Shown: positions 33,517 to 45,999, counted from the first letter of the stretch. The stretch: 64,000 bases of DNA from Adiantum capillus-veneris (GCA_014529385.2 CM043950.1:149860945-149924944); one strand, 5' to 3'. Notes: a model not told the origin generated them from the letters alone. Numbers and translations: made by a program.

Positions 33517-34629
33517 TGTGAGTGGGATGGAAACACACACAACGCCTCTATAATCACTCGACACACACTTTTGATATGATACACATACACACTATGGGAC
33601 ACCACTCGGCTTACACAACCCACCTGGCCGAGATAGGGAACACACCGATGGAGTGAGAGGAGAGAGACTATCATTTGCCCACTCAACACAAAGACACACA
33701 CTCAAAAAGATTAGCTCAAAAGAGGGAGATTTCTGATGCTTGGCTACAATTGAGCTTGGGTCAACACCAATGGGGCAAATAGCTCACACAATATGGATGA
33801 AATATTCCATATACAATGACAAATTTGAGCAGAGGCTTCGCTCTCACAGGAGAAACTTACATAGCCAAAACAACAAGAAAACAGTGAGGAACTTGGCAAA
33901 ATGGACAGTGCCATTGCGTTTGGAACGGCCCAACACCCAAATCTACAATATCAAAGTGCTCAAATTCGACCTCGGATGAGCAATTTATGGCCAAAACAGG
34001 CTCCAAAAATAGCAAAATTGAGTTGTGGCTATTCCTCCTCTTCTCTCCACACTTGGTGGGTTTTTTCTCAAGTTTTTCAATTTCCACACTTCAGTTTATC
34101 CCTTGGGCACCTTTGGCCTTTTGATTGACCTCAAACGGATCCCGAACTGGCAAAAAAATGGTACCCTTCTACATCCATCCGCATGCCTGGCACTCAACTT
34201 TTTCCAATAATGCATCCCGCAATCACATGAAGTGGCCCCCAAATATATTTCTCATGATGACGTTTTTGCATAATTGATCACAAGAAAAAACTCTTGTTGT
34301 GTCCTCACTGACCACGTGCAAGTATTGACCCCATTCGACCTCCTGACGTCACTGGATGCCACTTGATGCACCTGCTTACCTCATGGCATCAGCTCGCTCA
34401 TAGCTTCCTCTAGAAGTTTTACGCTCTACCAACTACTCATTCTTATAGAAAAACACACTGATACTGGTGACAATGAAAATCGATGTACTATGTACACACA
34501 TTGTCTTACCTGTACACATGTGGGCCCCGCGTAAACACTTGGCTCTAGAAAATAAAAAATTCTTTATTCGATGCACCATGCATGTATATGTACATATGTG
34601 CAATCACTTCTTCCAAAAAACTTGTAACA
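33517..34629 (-). repeat. 5' LTR of element F
   Basis: It is 1113 bp and the partner of 20950-22381 without the MITE. Its right end is followed by target duplication CCGT and then the leader of copy B. Confidence 0.9.
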
Positions 34630-34633
34630 CCGT

Positions 34634-35057
34634 AGACCTAGAATTTTGTAACTTCACATAAACAACTCAAATTGACGCTTTTGGATAGAGCAATGTTCTT
34701 AGCTCCCACGTCGGATTCTACTCACCCTACTCCTAGGTTCTACTATAATGAGGTTGTGAAAAGTGTCTACAAACACTCATTTTCTTATTTTTTATGGTTT
34801 TTTGAGCTTTGATCTTAAGACTTGTCTCGTCCATTGATCATTCTTAAAATCCTAATCTAATCCTACAATCCTACAGTCCTAAAAGGTACTTAGCAAGTAC
34901 AACTTACTTCCAAGCTACCTCTACACAGCAAAAGACGACAATCTTAAGCTATGCGATTTTAAAAAAACAGAAAGTTTTGACTCTAGGTGATCCTAGAGGA
35001 AATTAAAAGACAAATTCACAAGATGCTCGTGTTTTTTGCTAGGTTAGGTCTCTTCGA
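34634..35057 (-). repeat. Leader of copy B, 5' part
   Basis: It matches 16400-16856 of copy A and continues at 20949 on the other side of F. No gene. Confidence 0.8.
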
Positions 35058-35075
35058 TCCCCGACAGTGGCACCA
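35058..35075 (-). other. Primer-binding site of copy B (tRNA-Asp)
   Basis: The minus strand reads TGGTGCCACTGTCGGGGA, followed by TCGAA. Four mismatches to the tRNA-Asp complement, all transitions. Confidence 0.85.
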
Positions 35076-35077
35076 AA

Positions 35078-35768
35078 TGTGGGACGGGTGTCTAACCTCA
35101 CTCCTATCTTATTGTAGACATATCGAGAACCACGAATATAATTGTCAATCCATGGGACGAAGCTGACTTAACTAGTGCATAGAGGATACAAGACGTTGCC
35201 AATATCTTAAAAAACAACAAACAACTCGCATCCATCTCAAGCTACACTCAAATGACAGAAATCACCAAAAGCTAATCGCTAATCGACACAAATCACAACT
35301 GTTACAGCATCAAATGACATCCAAATGTCACAAAAATTCTAGGACATGTTTATAAGACCTAAGCACACATGCTTATGGTGTCAAATCTCACTTTAGGTCA
35401 AGTGCAAAAATCGTGATTATTAACAGCAGGTGAGTTTTTTACCTAGTCGTTTTCGACCCAGAATGCATCTAAATGCTTAGCAATGGTGTCCCAATATCCT
35501 GCCTATACTTATTTTATGATTTTGAAGATTAAATGTTTACTTATGATGAAATTAGGCCGCGAGTTGGCGATGCCAAAAGCTACGGATTACCATGAAATGC
35601 TTACATCTATGCGTAGAGCTCTTACCTGCGGTTGCAACACAATAGACGACACTGCAATGTGACAATCAGGAAGGGAGTAGGAAGCGGGAGAAGGAGAGAA
35701 GTGAGCGCCGTTAGCTCACGCTATGTTTCTGTTATCCAAAACTTATTAAAAACTTACAAAAATTGGCT
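35078..35768 (-). repeat. 5' LTR fragment of copy B (U3 missing)
   Basis: It matches 16877 to about 17530 of the LTR of A. It stops just downstream of where the TATA box would be (..AGCCAATTTTTG), so U3 is lost. It abuts the LTR of copy C head-to-head. Confidence 0.8.
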
Positions 35769-36455
35769 CCTACTTTCCAGATGAATCGGGAATGTTATAC
35801 TCCTACTTTCCAGATAAACCGTGTAATTGATGAGTCGGGGCTACAAGCTTCTAGATTGTATCAACCTATCTTTAGTTAGAGCTCTCAGATTATTAGTTTT
35901 GACCACAAAAACCTTTGCTAAGGTATAAAAGCCAATTTTTGTAAATATTTTATAAAGTTTGTATAATAGAAACACAACGTGAGCTAACGGCGCTCACTTC
36001 TCTCCTTCTCGCGCTTCCTACTCCCTTCCCGGCCATTGGCACATTGTAGTGCCATCTGTTGTGTTGCAACCGTAGGCAAGATATCTACACATTGATGTAA
36101 GCATTTCATGGTAATATGTAGCTTTTGGCATCGCCAAACCGCAACCTAATTTCATCATAAGTAAGAATTTAAGCTTCAAAATCATAAAATAAGTATAGGC
36201 GGGGGATTGGGGCATCATTGCTAAGCATTTGGATGTATTCTGGGTCAAAAACGACCATGTCAAAAACTCACTGATATTAATAATCGTGATTTTTGCATGA
36301 CCTAAAGTGAGATTTGAGACCATAAGCATGTGTGCTTAGGTATTATAAAAATGTCCTAAAAGTTTCATGAAGTTTGGATGTTGTTTGATGCTGTAACGGT
36401 TGTGATTTGTTTGCCAATAGGGACTAGATTTTGGTGATTTTGGTCATTTGAGTGC
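35769..36455 (+). repeat. 5' LTR fragment of copy C
   Basis: It aligns with the LTR of A from about 70 bases inside its start. Relative to A about 170 bp are deleted near 36455, from within U5 to most of the primer site; only GGGGATCGAA of that site remains. Confidence 0.8.
35924..35931 (+). promoter_or_regulatory. TATA box in LTR of copy C
   Basis: TATAAAAG in the same context (CTAAGG..CCAATTTTTG) as in copy A. Confidence 0.7.
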
Positions 36456-38476
36456 TGGGGATCGAAAAGACCTAAACTAGAAAAAAACACAAGCGTCTTG
36501 TGTAGCTGTCCTTTAACTTCCTCTAGGATCGCCTAGAGTCAAAACCTTCTTTTTAAAACCGCATAGCTTAAGAATGTCATCTTTTGTTGTATATAGGTAG
36601 CTTGAAAGTAGGTTGTACTTGGGAATGATTGACGGAAGAGACAAGTCTTAAGATCAAGGCTCAAAAAACCATAAAAAACAAGAAAACGAGTGTTTGTGGA
36701 CACTTTCCATAATTCCTTTGCAGGAGAACCTAGGAGTAGGGTACGTAGAATCCAAGGTGGGATCTCAAAATATTGCTCACTCCAAAAGAATTACTTGTGA
36801 GTTGTTTATGTGAAGTTGCAAAATTTCAAGTCTACGGCTAGAAATAGCACTAAAAGGCTGTCAACCATTGAATCCGGCTGGAGATTATGCTTTAAAAGTT
36901 GTATGAACTAGTGGGTAATCTTAAGGACACATTTGAGATAATATTTCAAGAGTTTGCAAAAACTCAGATTATTTACTTTTTCTTGACATTTTAGGCCAAA
37001 TTAAGTTTTGACTTGACTCAGAGGCTTAAAATAGCTCATAAAAAGACTGTCCCCACTGAAAAACTTGGAAAAAAGTGCTCATTTTGGGCCAAAAGTAAAT
37101 AATCACGATTATTTACTTTCAGCTTAAAAGTGCCTAAGGTTGATATTAGATACTTTATGCATGTGTACAAACAACTTTTGTAAAGGCCCACAAAATCTGG
37201 ATCACCAAACTGACCAAAACCTTGGTAGAAACTGAAATCTGTACTGATTGTTGAGAACTTGAGTATAAATTGGAAAAATCTTGTTCAAACTCAGTGAAAT
37301 TTGATTCACAGGCTTATATTGAAGTGTTAAACAAGTGTATATGCTTTGTTGACCAAAAAGATACAAAAATTTACCAGAAGTAAATAATCGCAATTATTTA
37401 CTTTTGTCCCATTTCTCAACTTTTTTGACCAACTTAGCATACCATTAGTTTAAGCATATTATACTAAGCCTACAAATCAAATTTGGTAAGATTTGGATCA
37501 TTGAAGTGAAAATTATGGACAAATTTGTAAAGTTAGTCTACATACACAAAACTGTTGACCATTTGAATAGGGATTATCCAAACTTGATGAAACTTGTCTA
37601 GGGAGCTTAAGTTGAGCAACTTAATCATTCTGTGTCAGCATGTGGCAAAAATTTGGATAAAAATGCCAAAAGTAAATAATTACATCTGCTACAAAATTGA
37701 ACATTTTTGCACATTTGAGTATACCACAAGGTCAAGCATATCAAGCAGACCACACAAATCAAATCTTGTGAAATTTGGATCACAAAAGTGAGACTTAATC
37801 CAGATTCTTGAAAACTGAGTCTGCGGACACTAAACAGTTGATAACTTGAAAAAATTTTAATCAAACTCAATGAAACTTGTTCAGAGACCTTAACAAGTTG
37901 ATTACTTGGCAAAACAAGCCAAAAAGTGTTAAAATTTGAGAAAAGTAAATAATCGTGATTATTTACTTCTGATACACATAGATAGACTTTTGAACTTGTA
38001 CAGTGTTAGAACAATAGAATACAAGACCACCGGTCAATTTTGGGTTCAATCAGATTCAAATTAGTACATGTTCACTCAGTTTCCAAGTTGTTGATTAGTC
38101 CTTTGGCTTTTTGCAAAAGCGGAATTTAGAAGTCTTAATTGCTGACTCACTTAGCTCAATTTTAAGTGATACACATGGACCAACCACAATAGTTAGCAAA
38201 AATTGTACAGTATTTGTGAAAAAATAGCTAACTTGATTAAACTGATACAAGAATCAGGTTGCATACAAGGAATTGAAAGCTTGACAGGAGTTGCAATCAA
38301 GTCAAGTGGAAGAAACTGATAGGAGTTGCAATCAAGTCAAGTGGAAGAAACTGATAACAAATCAATCCAACGATAGTTACTCTATCCAGGGATTCATAAG
38401 TCTATATGAATCTTAGATCTGGTCATATGCTAGAAACATTGGAGAGACTGCTAGTAGAGTATCCACCGAAGAGAGT
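36456..38476 (+). repeat. Leader of copy C with periodic palindromes
   Basis: Palindromes are at 37092-37119, 37378-37403, 37669-37690 (half only) and 37942-37967, at spacings of about 286, 291 and 273 bp, in the same unit structure as copies A and B. No gene. Confidence 0.85.
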
Positions 38477-40568
38477 GTGAATCAAGGTGATCACTTGGAA
38501 ACTATCTTTGAAGAAGTCTTAGAAACTTTTTTGGAATCAATATCTGAAATATCTTCCTATTCAACTCATTCAAGAACTGAAATGACAGTGCGGTATAAGG
38601 ATATACTCACCTTTTATAAGACTAATTGCCATGGAGCTCAGGTTTACCTGGATCCTAATGAAAAGTATGCTATTTGCATTGATGACCATGACATAGAGTT
38701 TGAAGAGGAAATCGGTGCAAAAAAACAAAAAGTATATGGATAAAAACAAAACTCATTATTTACAAGTTGAAAACCCTAATGTGATAGACAAATGGGGGTT
38801 AGAAGTAAATACCATGATTCCAAATATGGCAGTAAAAGAAGGACCATCGACTTTATAATTTGAGGGGTACGATCAAGTGGATTTCAAACCTTTGAAATGG
38901 ATTAGCACAGATAATCCTAGGATAGGAGTCTATTGTTGGGAGGATAGAAACGTCAAAGATCTTCTATGGACTTCTCATGCCAAATCAGGACAATTAACAC
39001 CCATGAAGATCATCTATATCTTCAAATCAAACACAAAGGTTCAACAGATCTACCAACCTACCTATTTAGGGATTGTTATAACTATAATTTTATTATGATG
39101 AGTCCTGAGGAGGTGGAACAAACCAAATACTAGGGGTACCCGAAACTACCTCATCACAAAGAAAACCAGGTGACACTAAAGCCAGTCTAGGGCTACATGA
39201 GTCACTATTTCCAAGAGACTGGTTTGAAGGACTCGGAACAGGACCAACTGCTAGGAGATTGGGAGTTGAACCAAATAGATGTGTTAGACCAGCTGATTTT
39301 CAAAAATGGGTCAAAAAATACAGTGGATATAGGGATCCATATGACCACTTAGCAAGCTTTAAACAAGTGCTAAGAGCAAAATGCATATTTGATTTCCATA
39401 CTCAACTCGAGGAATTTGGAATGACATTAGAAGGAAAAGCACTAACATGGTTCCAAAACATTCCACCAAGGTCAATCATGGACTTAAATACATTAGCTCA
39501 AGGATTTGTAGCTGCATGTTTCAAAACGGGGATCAAATATAATACTGTAGCTCAAATCTATAGCTTCAAACAGAAACAAGGTGAGTCTATTAGGGATTGT
39601 GTAACTAGAATGAAGAAATAAATTTTTCAAGATGCCCAAAACTAGAAATACCTACAAAAGAAAGGTTAGTATCATTGTTTCTAGAGGGACTGCTAAATAA
39701 AGAACTTCATGTTATATTGTATAGCAAGAAACATATGGCCCTAGAAGAGTGTGTGTCAGATGCTATTGACTTAGGAGACAATTGTGATATTTTCAGTGAA
39801 GAAGATGTCCCTAAGGATAATCTAAGTGAGAAAACAACATATACCAAACCAACACAATTGGGAACTGTTGCTGCAGCACCGCTTACAGCCATAGAAGACA
39901 TGCTCAAAAGGATAAATGAAATGATGAAGAACATGCAAAAATCACCTATGAGGGGACCAAGGCATGGGATACCTCAAGATGAATAACCAATTAGGCCACA
40001 AAAATGAAGGTGTGAAGGGTAACTGGACCAACCATGAGACCAATGAGTGCTATTATCGACGAAGGACAACCCATGTACAGAAATCAGCCTAGTATGGCAC
40101 CAGCTCAAAGACCATCAATGGGTATGGAAATACCTCAACTTGTGTTGGGTCAACAACCTCCATATCTTGAACATAATGCAGTGCCAGTAAAGTACATGCA
40201 TTCAGAGGGAGTCATAGATGAGCAAGCACTAATGCCTATTACACCCTATATCGAGCCTAGTCCATCTACAGTAATGGTAAAAGGAGACTGGTATAATTCA
40301 CATCCACCACCAATGGAAGAACCTGTGACTTATACTATACAGGAACTTGCATCGATGTACTATGTAGCTAATCAAGGTGTTAGACCTCCGATGGTAAGAC
40401 CCATGATTAAGCCAAGAAATGGAATATGTCATAACTGTGGTGCAGATGATCACTGGAAAAAGAAATTCCCAGAGCCTGACAAGAACATTAAGCGAGTTGA
40501 AGCTTTTTGTATACAATGTTGCAAAAAAGGAGAACACTTCCCTGAAGATTGTCCAAAAAATCCTTTAA
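38477..40568 (+). pseudogene. Gag of copy C
   Basis: N-terminal domain (38477-38743; VYLDPNEKYAICIDDH), 38877-39098 (NPRIGVYCWEDRN), core (39259-39621; PYDHLASFKQVLRAK, LTWFQNIPPRSIMDLNTLAQ), 39675-39986 (GLLNKELHVILYSKKH) and the zinc-knuckle region (40034-40568; CHNCGADDHWKKKF, then CIQCCKKGEHFPEDC). In the first knuckle the last Cys is Phe, as in copy A; the second has its four ligands with one extra residue. The first frame starts at a GTG with no ATG nearby. Interrupted after KNPL by the CACTA-like element. Confidence 0.85.
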
Positions 40569-41920
40569 CACTAGAATGGTAACCTAACAGGACATAAAAG
40601 TGTCCTTTCAGGGTTTTGGGAAAAAATTCCAAAACCATAGTAGATCCACTCATTTTGAAAAATCCTTTCATGAGCTTATTGTTCAATAACTACTACATAT
40701 GGAAAAAAATGGAGAACACTTGTAATTTTTTGCTCAATCCCTTGGTTCACTACAAGCCTCCAAAGTTGATGGACCCCATTGCAATTTGCCTAAAATATGA
40801 CAATTTCTTACGGTTGAAATGCATATAATAAGAGTGGAATTTTTGTAGGACATGAGATAAAATGCCCACCGTTAACTTCAATGGGTTTGGTGACCAAAAA
40901 CAATGGTTGCTTTTACCTCACTAATTTTTTTTGGGCAAAAAAATAGGTACAAAAAAGTTGCATTTTTGCCATTCTACAGACCAATATCACAAAGTTTCTA
41001 TAGTCACGCTCAATACAGATACTATATACATGTTTTTTAGTTCCCTTTGGGCCTCTGGATTCAAAAGGAGCCATGGAGCATGTCAAAATGATAATGGATC
41101 TCTTACAATTGGAACCTTGGTGGCAATGATAAAGTGCTAAATACAGCAACATGAAAAAACACTGTTTTATCATTATGACCTCTAGAAACCCATAGAAACT
41201 ACTCAATATCTAGCCAAGTTGTAGTCTATGATTAGATATGGTTACTACCTACAAAATACACACAATTGGCCTAAGAAAACTAGCAATATTGAGAAAGTTA
41301 TATTTGCTACTCAAAAATGTATCGATTCATCAGCAATCAAAAAACTACAACCATCATCATATACTATGCTATATAGCATATTAGGTCCCCCAAAACTCAG
41401 GAAGATTAGCTTTATGTTATAAATTACACTTACATAATCAAAATTGGATTTGGCATCAAGAAAGTCACCAAAAAAATCATAAAAGTGCTAATTTTGGCCA
41501 AAAAACAGGATCATGCAATTCTTGTAAATGGTCATAACTTTCAATTTTAACACTTAGCTCTCCCTACAAGCATCAAAACATGTGGAGAACTATGAAGTTC
41601 TAACCTCTAGCCATCTAAACCTCACAAACATGAGTTTAGAGTGGTATAGCTGCCAAAAATTTTAAAAAAAACCAAAAACAGGACCCGTTTTTTTCACACA
41701 GTTTAGGTTCAAAAATGTTGTGCAAGAGTAAGGTTAATGGTGAGATCGATACTCAAAAAAAAAAATGCTAAGTTTTTTTTCAGCTCGTAAGGCAACTTTG
41801 TGGATATATAGCACCTAGAAATTCATTTTCATACTCTTCGAAATAATTCAAGAAAAATGGTCACTTAACAGGACACAAAAGTGTCCAAGGACATAAAAGT
41901 GTCTTGTTACCATTCTAGTG
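40569..41920. mobile_element. CACTA-like non-autonomous DNA element in gag of C
   Basis: The ends are CACTAGAATGGTAAC and its exact complement (GTTACCATTCTAGTG). Copy A has the empty site CCTTTAAACAA, so the insertion is certain. TTAA flanks both ends; a 3-bp duplication (TTA or TAA) would fit equally well. Hairpin-like motifs GGACATAAAAGTGTCC lie just inside both ends (about 40588-40603 and 41872-41905), like the subterminal repeats of CACTA elements. The interior has no transposase. Confidence 0.8.
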
Positions 41921-41924
41921 TTAA

Positions 41925-42943
41925 ACAATTGTAAAACAGTATTGAATGTAGTTCAAGTGATACCTAGTAGCTCATCAGAGAGTGAACCTATTGTTCCAAT
42001 CAAGGAATCACCAGAGCCCATGCTAAGAAAAAGAAACATAACTCCTCTGATGACTCGGAGAATACTAAAAATTCCTCTCAAAAGACCAAGAGAAGTAGAA
42101 GCAAAAGTATGAGATGAGACAACAGAAACAAAGGCCTAAAATCAAGGAGTAAGCAAAAAAACTATTCCAAGAAAACGTGAAAAAACTGGAATGAAATCAA
42201 GGAAACCACAGTGAAATCTGGTGGAGGATAAAATTTGGTAGAAAAAATTTTTGAGCCAATCAATGCAGCCTTGAAGCTTACCAAGCAGGACTTTAAGTAG
42301 GCCAAAACATAAAAAAAAAACAAATGAAAAAACTATCCTTCTCCATATATGGAAGCAACTAAGCTTGAAGCTTATCAAAATCTTGTAAGAATTACTCAAG
42401 AGATGCTGAAAAAACAAAAACGCAAGCTCAAGAATATAGAAAAACCTGAGGAGCTTGTGGTAGGAAGGAGTAAAGAGAAATCCAAAGTGGTGGTAGAACC
42501 CCACCTTGAAACTAAAGAGCCATAACTCATAGTGCCTGACAATGAAGATGCCTTAGATGGAATTCCGTTCGTAGAAGAAGACTGGCCAGGACACTTATGG
42601 GAAGAAGTAAGAGAGATTAATGATGAAATCCTAACTCTGAATTCAACTCCTATAGAGAAAGTTTGGTTTAGACATTCTACCTCCTGATATGGACATTGAT
42701 GTACAACCCTTGTATGAGGATTGCGGCTCTAAAGCTTCAGGAATGTCTAAACCAATGACTCTGAAAACACTACCCTCTTACTTGGGAGATAACAAAAATA
42801 CAAATCCATAGTGTGTAAAAGCACTCAAATAAAGAGAGGGGAACATACCTTAAAGGTAGACAACATCCATTAAATCATGTCTACAACCATTCTATGCACT
42901 CTTACTTTAGAAGAACTGTTGAAAATCAGACCATATTTATGGA
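41925..42943 (+). pseudogene. Gag-protease linker of copy C
   Basis: Gag continues after the CACTA-like element. The segment matches copy A (VVNVVQVIP-type, then the acidic EDWPGHLW region at about 42570). It has several frame breaks. No known domain. Confidence 0.65.
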
Positions 42944-43430
42944 ATGATCTATAGAAACTCTAGAGAAGGTGGGTTTAATAGGGCTAATCATGAAAAATGT
43001 GAAAAATTTGAACAAGGATTGGATAACAAAGAGATTAGATCCATCACAATGAACAAAGTTGGAGAATACTACGAAAGGGAAGAAGGAAACACAACCCTTC
43101 CAGAGAGATACAATGATATAGAAACCATGGTAATAGTGGATAGTGGGGTAGGCATAACCCTAGCCACGAAAGCAATAGGGGAATCATGGGAAAACCAACC
43201 ATTAGACAAACTAGAATGAAATTGCAATTTGCCGATGGACACATCAAAAAACCCTAGAACTGCTTGAAAAAGTGATAGTCAGTTCTTGTGGAATTGATTA
43301 TCAACACACTTTTGCAATAGTGGAGTTTGGAAAGAAACTCAATTACGAAATCATCTTGGGAAGAACTTTCATGGGACAAGTACAACTCATCCAAGATGGG
43401 GAGAAATATATCTGTAATTGAAGCAAGTGG
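42944..43430 (+). pseudogene. Aspartic protease of copy C
   Basis: MNKVGEYYERE leads to the active site VIVDSGVGITLATKA at about 43130-43180. After a stop come ELLEKVIVSSCGIDYQHTFAIV and NYEIILGRTFMGQVQLI, with the ILG strand. The DSG triad is intact here. It processes Gag-Pol. Confidence 0.8.
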
Positions 43431-44520
43431 GATAAATAACAAGGGTTAATTTAAAAGATCACACTTATAGAGATGTCATGAAAGCGTCCATACAAGAATT
43501 TGACTCAGTCTCTTCTCCTGAAACTAAGTTTCCATCTTGGTTGAACAAAGACACACTATTTGGATGTGTGGAGCCTCAGAAAATGGGAGCTTAAAAAAGA
43601 AGAGAATCTATCTTAGAAAGGGATTGCACAGAAAAGCCTATGTACCGAACCCTTTCCGGAGCATTTGTTTCATCCATTTGAGTGGATTCAAATTTTGGCA
43701 ACAATGGATGTTTGTGTAAATACATCTATGCTTACTCAATATTGCAATGAGGATGGCTATGACATAATTCCCATACAAATGATCTCAACCCCTTTACATT
43801 AAAGACAGAATTCAAAAATCCAAGGACTTGATGAAGCTCAGCAAGTCTTTTCAGACCTCTACTATGATGCAACAGATGAGTTAGAAGAACATTCATGCTA
43901 CCTCATATGATTTGGTGGGTCCAAAAAAGAGAACATGTGAGAGCTAAACTAGTCATAAAAGAGGGGAGGAAAAGTTTTTTGACTCTCCAAACCATAAACC
44001 GAGAAGAAAAAAACGATATAAGAGGAAAAGAGACATGAGAAACTTCAAATCTAGACCTAGCAGAACACATGTTTTGATGCAAGTAGATGCACATGATTGT
44101 GTCAAAGACAAAATTCTGGTAGATATCCTTTAAACGAAAAGCAAAAAATATAAAAAAAAATCGAGAAAAAACGAGAAAGAAAACTCAAGCAAAACCTAGA
44201 TACCAGGACAAGGATTCAACCATGACACGAGCTGAGAGAAGAAAGAAGTATCAAGAGTTGAAGAAAGCTCTAAGGGAGATATATACAAGTGAAAATGGAA
44301 ACCATTGAGGAGGAAGGTAAAGATGTAATGAGTATTCCATCCCATTACAAGAAGTATACTCTCCAAAACCGAAAGGTCATAGTCGAACAACTTGTCAGGG
44401 AACTAAAAAAACAGGGTGAGTCCTACGAAGTACCTGAAAACACAAAAGATAGATCTGGCCGAGCCAAGAGAAGAGCTTAGACCTGCCTATATTGCAAATG
44501 ACTTGATGGAAGAAAAAGAA
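43431..44520 (+). pseudogene. Linker between protease and RT of copy C
   Basis: It matches copy A (SIQEFDSVSS, PSWLNKDT, then about 43700-43880). It becomes Lys/Arg-rich with many stops (about 43950-44220), then a basic helical segment (44289-44480; KYTLQNRKVIVEQLVRELKKQ). No catalytic domain. Confidence 0.6.
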
Positions 44521-45400
44521 GATCTTTTGTTAAGCTTACTAAAATAATACCGATATATCTTTGCTTGGTCTTATAAGAATCTCAAGGGTGTTGATCCAAA
44601 AATCTATCAATATACCATACCTATTAGAGATGATGCGGAACCAAGCAGACAAAGGCCATAGACTTATAATGAGATATTTTCCAGAAAGATCAAAGAAGAG
44701 ATAGAAAAGCTAAAGGAAGTCGAACTCATTTATGAATTTGAACACACAGATTGGGTGTCTCCAATTGTGGTAGTACCCAAGAAAAATGGAAAATTACAGG
44801 TGTGTGTCAATCTCAAGAAAGTGAATGCTGCTACCATTAGAGACAACTTTCCTCTTCCAATCATTGAGCATGTTTTAGAACACGTTGTAGGAAAAGAAGC
44901 TTACAACTTTTTAAATGGCTTTTTGGGATACAATTAACTTTTGGTTGACCCAAAGATCAACATAAAACTACCTTTGCAACTGAATGGGGTATTTTTGCCT
45001 ATTGGATTATGCCTTTTGGGTTAACTAATGCTTCTGCCACCTTTCAAAGATTGATGAGCCATGCTTTTAAAGAATATCTTTAGAATTTCTTGGAAGTATA
45101 TATGGATGATCTATGTGTACATTCATCAATTTGGGCTGATCATTTTGAACACTTCAAAAAGGTATTCAAAAAATGTAGATTTTATAGGATTTGCTTAAAT
45201 CCTGAAAAGTGCACATTTATGGGTAGACAAGGAAAAGTTCTTGGATATATAGTGTCTAAAAATGGCATAGCTACTGATAGGGATAAAACTCATGTTATTG
45301 CTGATTTGCCTAGACTGACAACAATCAAAGGGTTCAAGCAGCTTTCATGGGACATTGTGGATATTACAGACGATTCATTTACATATACGCTATAATTGCA
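44521..45400 (+). pseudogene. Reverse transcriptase of copy C
   Basis: Copies element RNA into DNA. WVSPIVVVPKKNGKLQVCVN (44750-44810) and DNFPLPIIEHVLEHV lead to a break; then ATEWGIFAYWIMPFGLTNAS, a stop, and VYMDDLCVHSS with the catalytic YMDD (about 45095-45130), NPEKCTF and LGYIVSKNGI. Typical gypsy order. Confidence 0.88.
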
Positions 45401-45990
45401 AAACCCATGTATAGCTTGATTACACTCTTTGAATGGACTGAGGAGTGTGAAGAATACTTCATGAAGATTAAGCAGCTCTCACTTTAGCTCCAATATTGAA
45501 AGCACCAGATTGGAATAGATATTCCACATACATGCACATGCTTTCAATTTTTCCATTGGGTGTATATTAGCTCAACCAGGAGACTGAAAAATAGATTTTT
45601 CTATTTCTTATGCTAGTAGACAACTGAATATGGCAGAGAAAAACTATACAACCGCCAAAAGGGAAGGATTAGGATTGACCTATGCCGTAAAAAAGTAAAG
45701 ACATTATCTATTAGCTAACAAATTTGTGTTCTTTGTGGACCACCAAGGCTTGTTGTACTTGGTAAACAAGACATGCAACACAAGAAAGAACAGTGAGATG
45801 CTCATCATTCTTCTGGAATTTGATTTCACTGTAGCTGTGAAAAAAGGCACCACTCACCAAAGAGAAGATTATTTATCAAGGATTATATCAGGAGACCCAC
45901 CAAAGGGAGTAGACGATGATCTACTAGATGCATATATGTTCTCCACGGAAATGATACCCGATGGTTGGAAAATATGGTATCATTAATGAC
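45401..45990 (+). pseudogene. RNase H of copy C
   Basis: 45480-45700 carries APDWN, YASRQLNMAEKNYTTAKREG (the RNase H signature with Glu) in broken frames. 45726-45986 carries FVFFVDHQGLLYLV (the 'vvtDHkaL' segment) and the tail REDYLSRI. Confidence 0.8.
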
Positions 45991-45999
45991 CATAGTTCA

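Larger units (their letters stand above)
20950..34629 (-). mobile_element. Tat-like Ty3/gypsy retrotransposon F
   Basis: It is 13.7 kb with LTRs at 20950-22381 and 33517-34629, both TGTGAG to TAACA on the plus strand, and target duplications CCGT (20946-20949, 34630-34633). Minus-strand order is 5' LTR, primer site, leader, gag, protease, reverse transcriptase, RNase H, a second RNase H, integrase, polypurine tract and 3' LTR. The second RNase H between the first one and integrase is the mark of the plant Tat clade. A hAT transposon, a MITE and a foldback element have inserted into it. By eye its LTRs differ by about a tenth, so it is older than D. Confidence 0.9.
17763..35768 (-). mobile_element. 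Gypsy-type LTR retrotransposon, copy B (interrupted by F and A)
   Basis: On the minus strand it has a 5' LTR fragment (35768-35078), primer site, leader (35057-34630, then 20949-19315 after element F) and gag (19226-17763), where copy A cuts it. The leader halves on either side of F join with the 4-bp duplication CCGT, and the joined order matches copy A. The rest of B (protease, pol, 3' LTR) is predicted to lie left of the window, beyond A. It is the oldest minus-strand layer here. Confidence 0.85.

Noticed and set aside
40569-41920. piggyBac-type element because of the TTAA flanks
   Set aside because: The ends are CACTAG, not the CCC-type ends of piggyBac, no transposase is present, and a 3-bp duplication fits as well.
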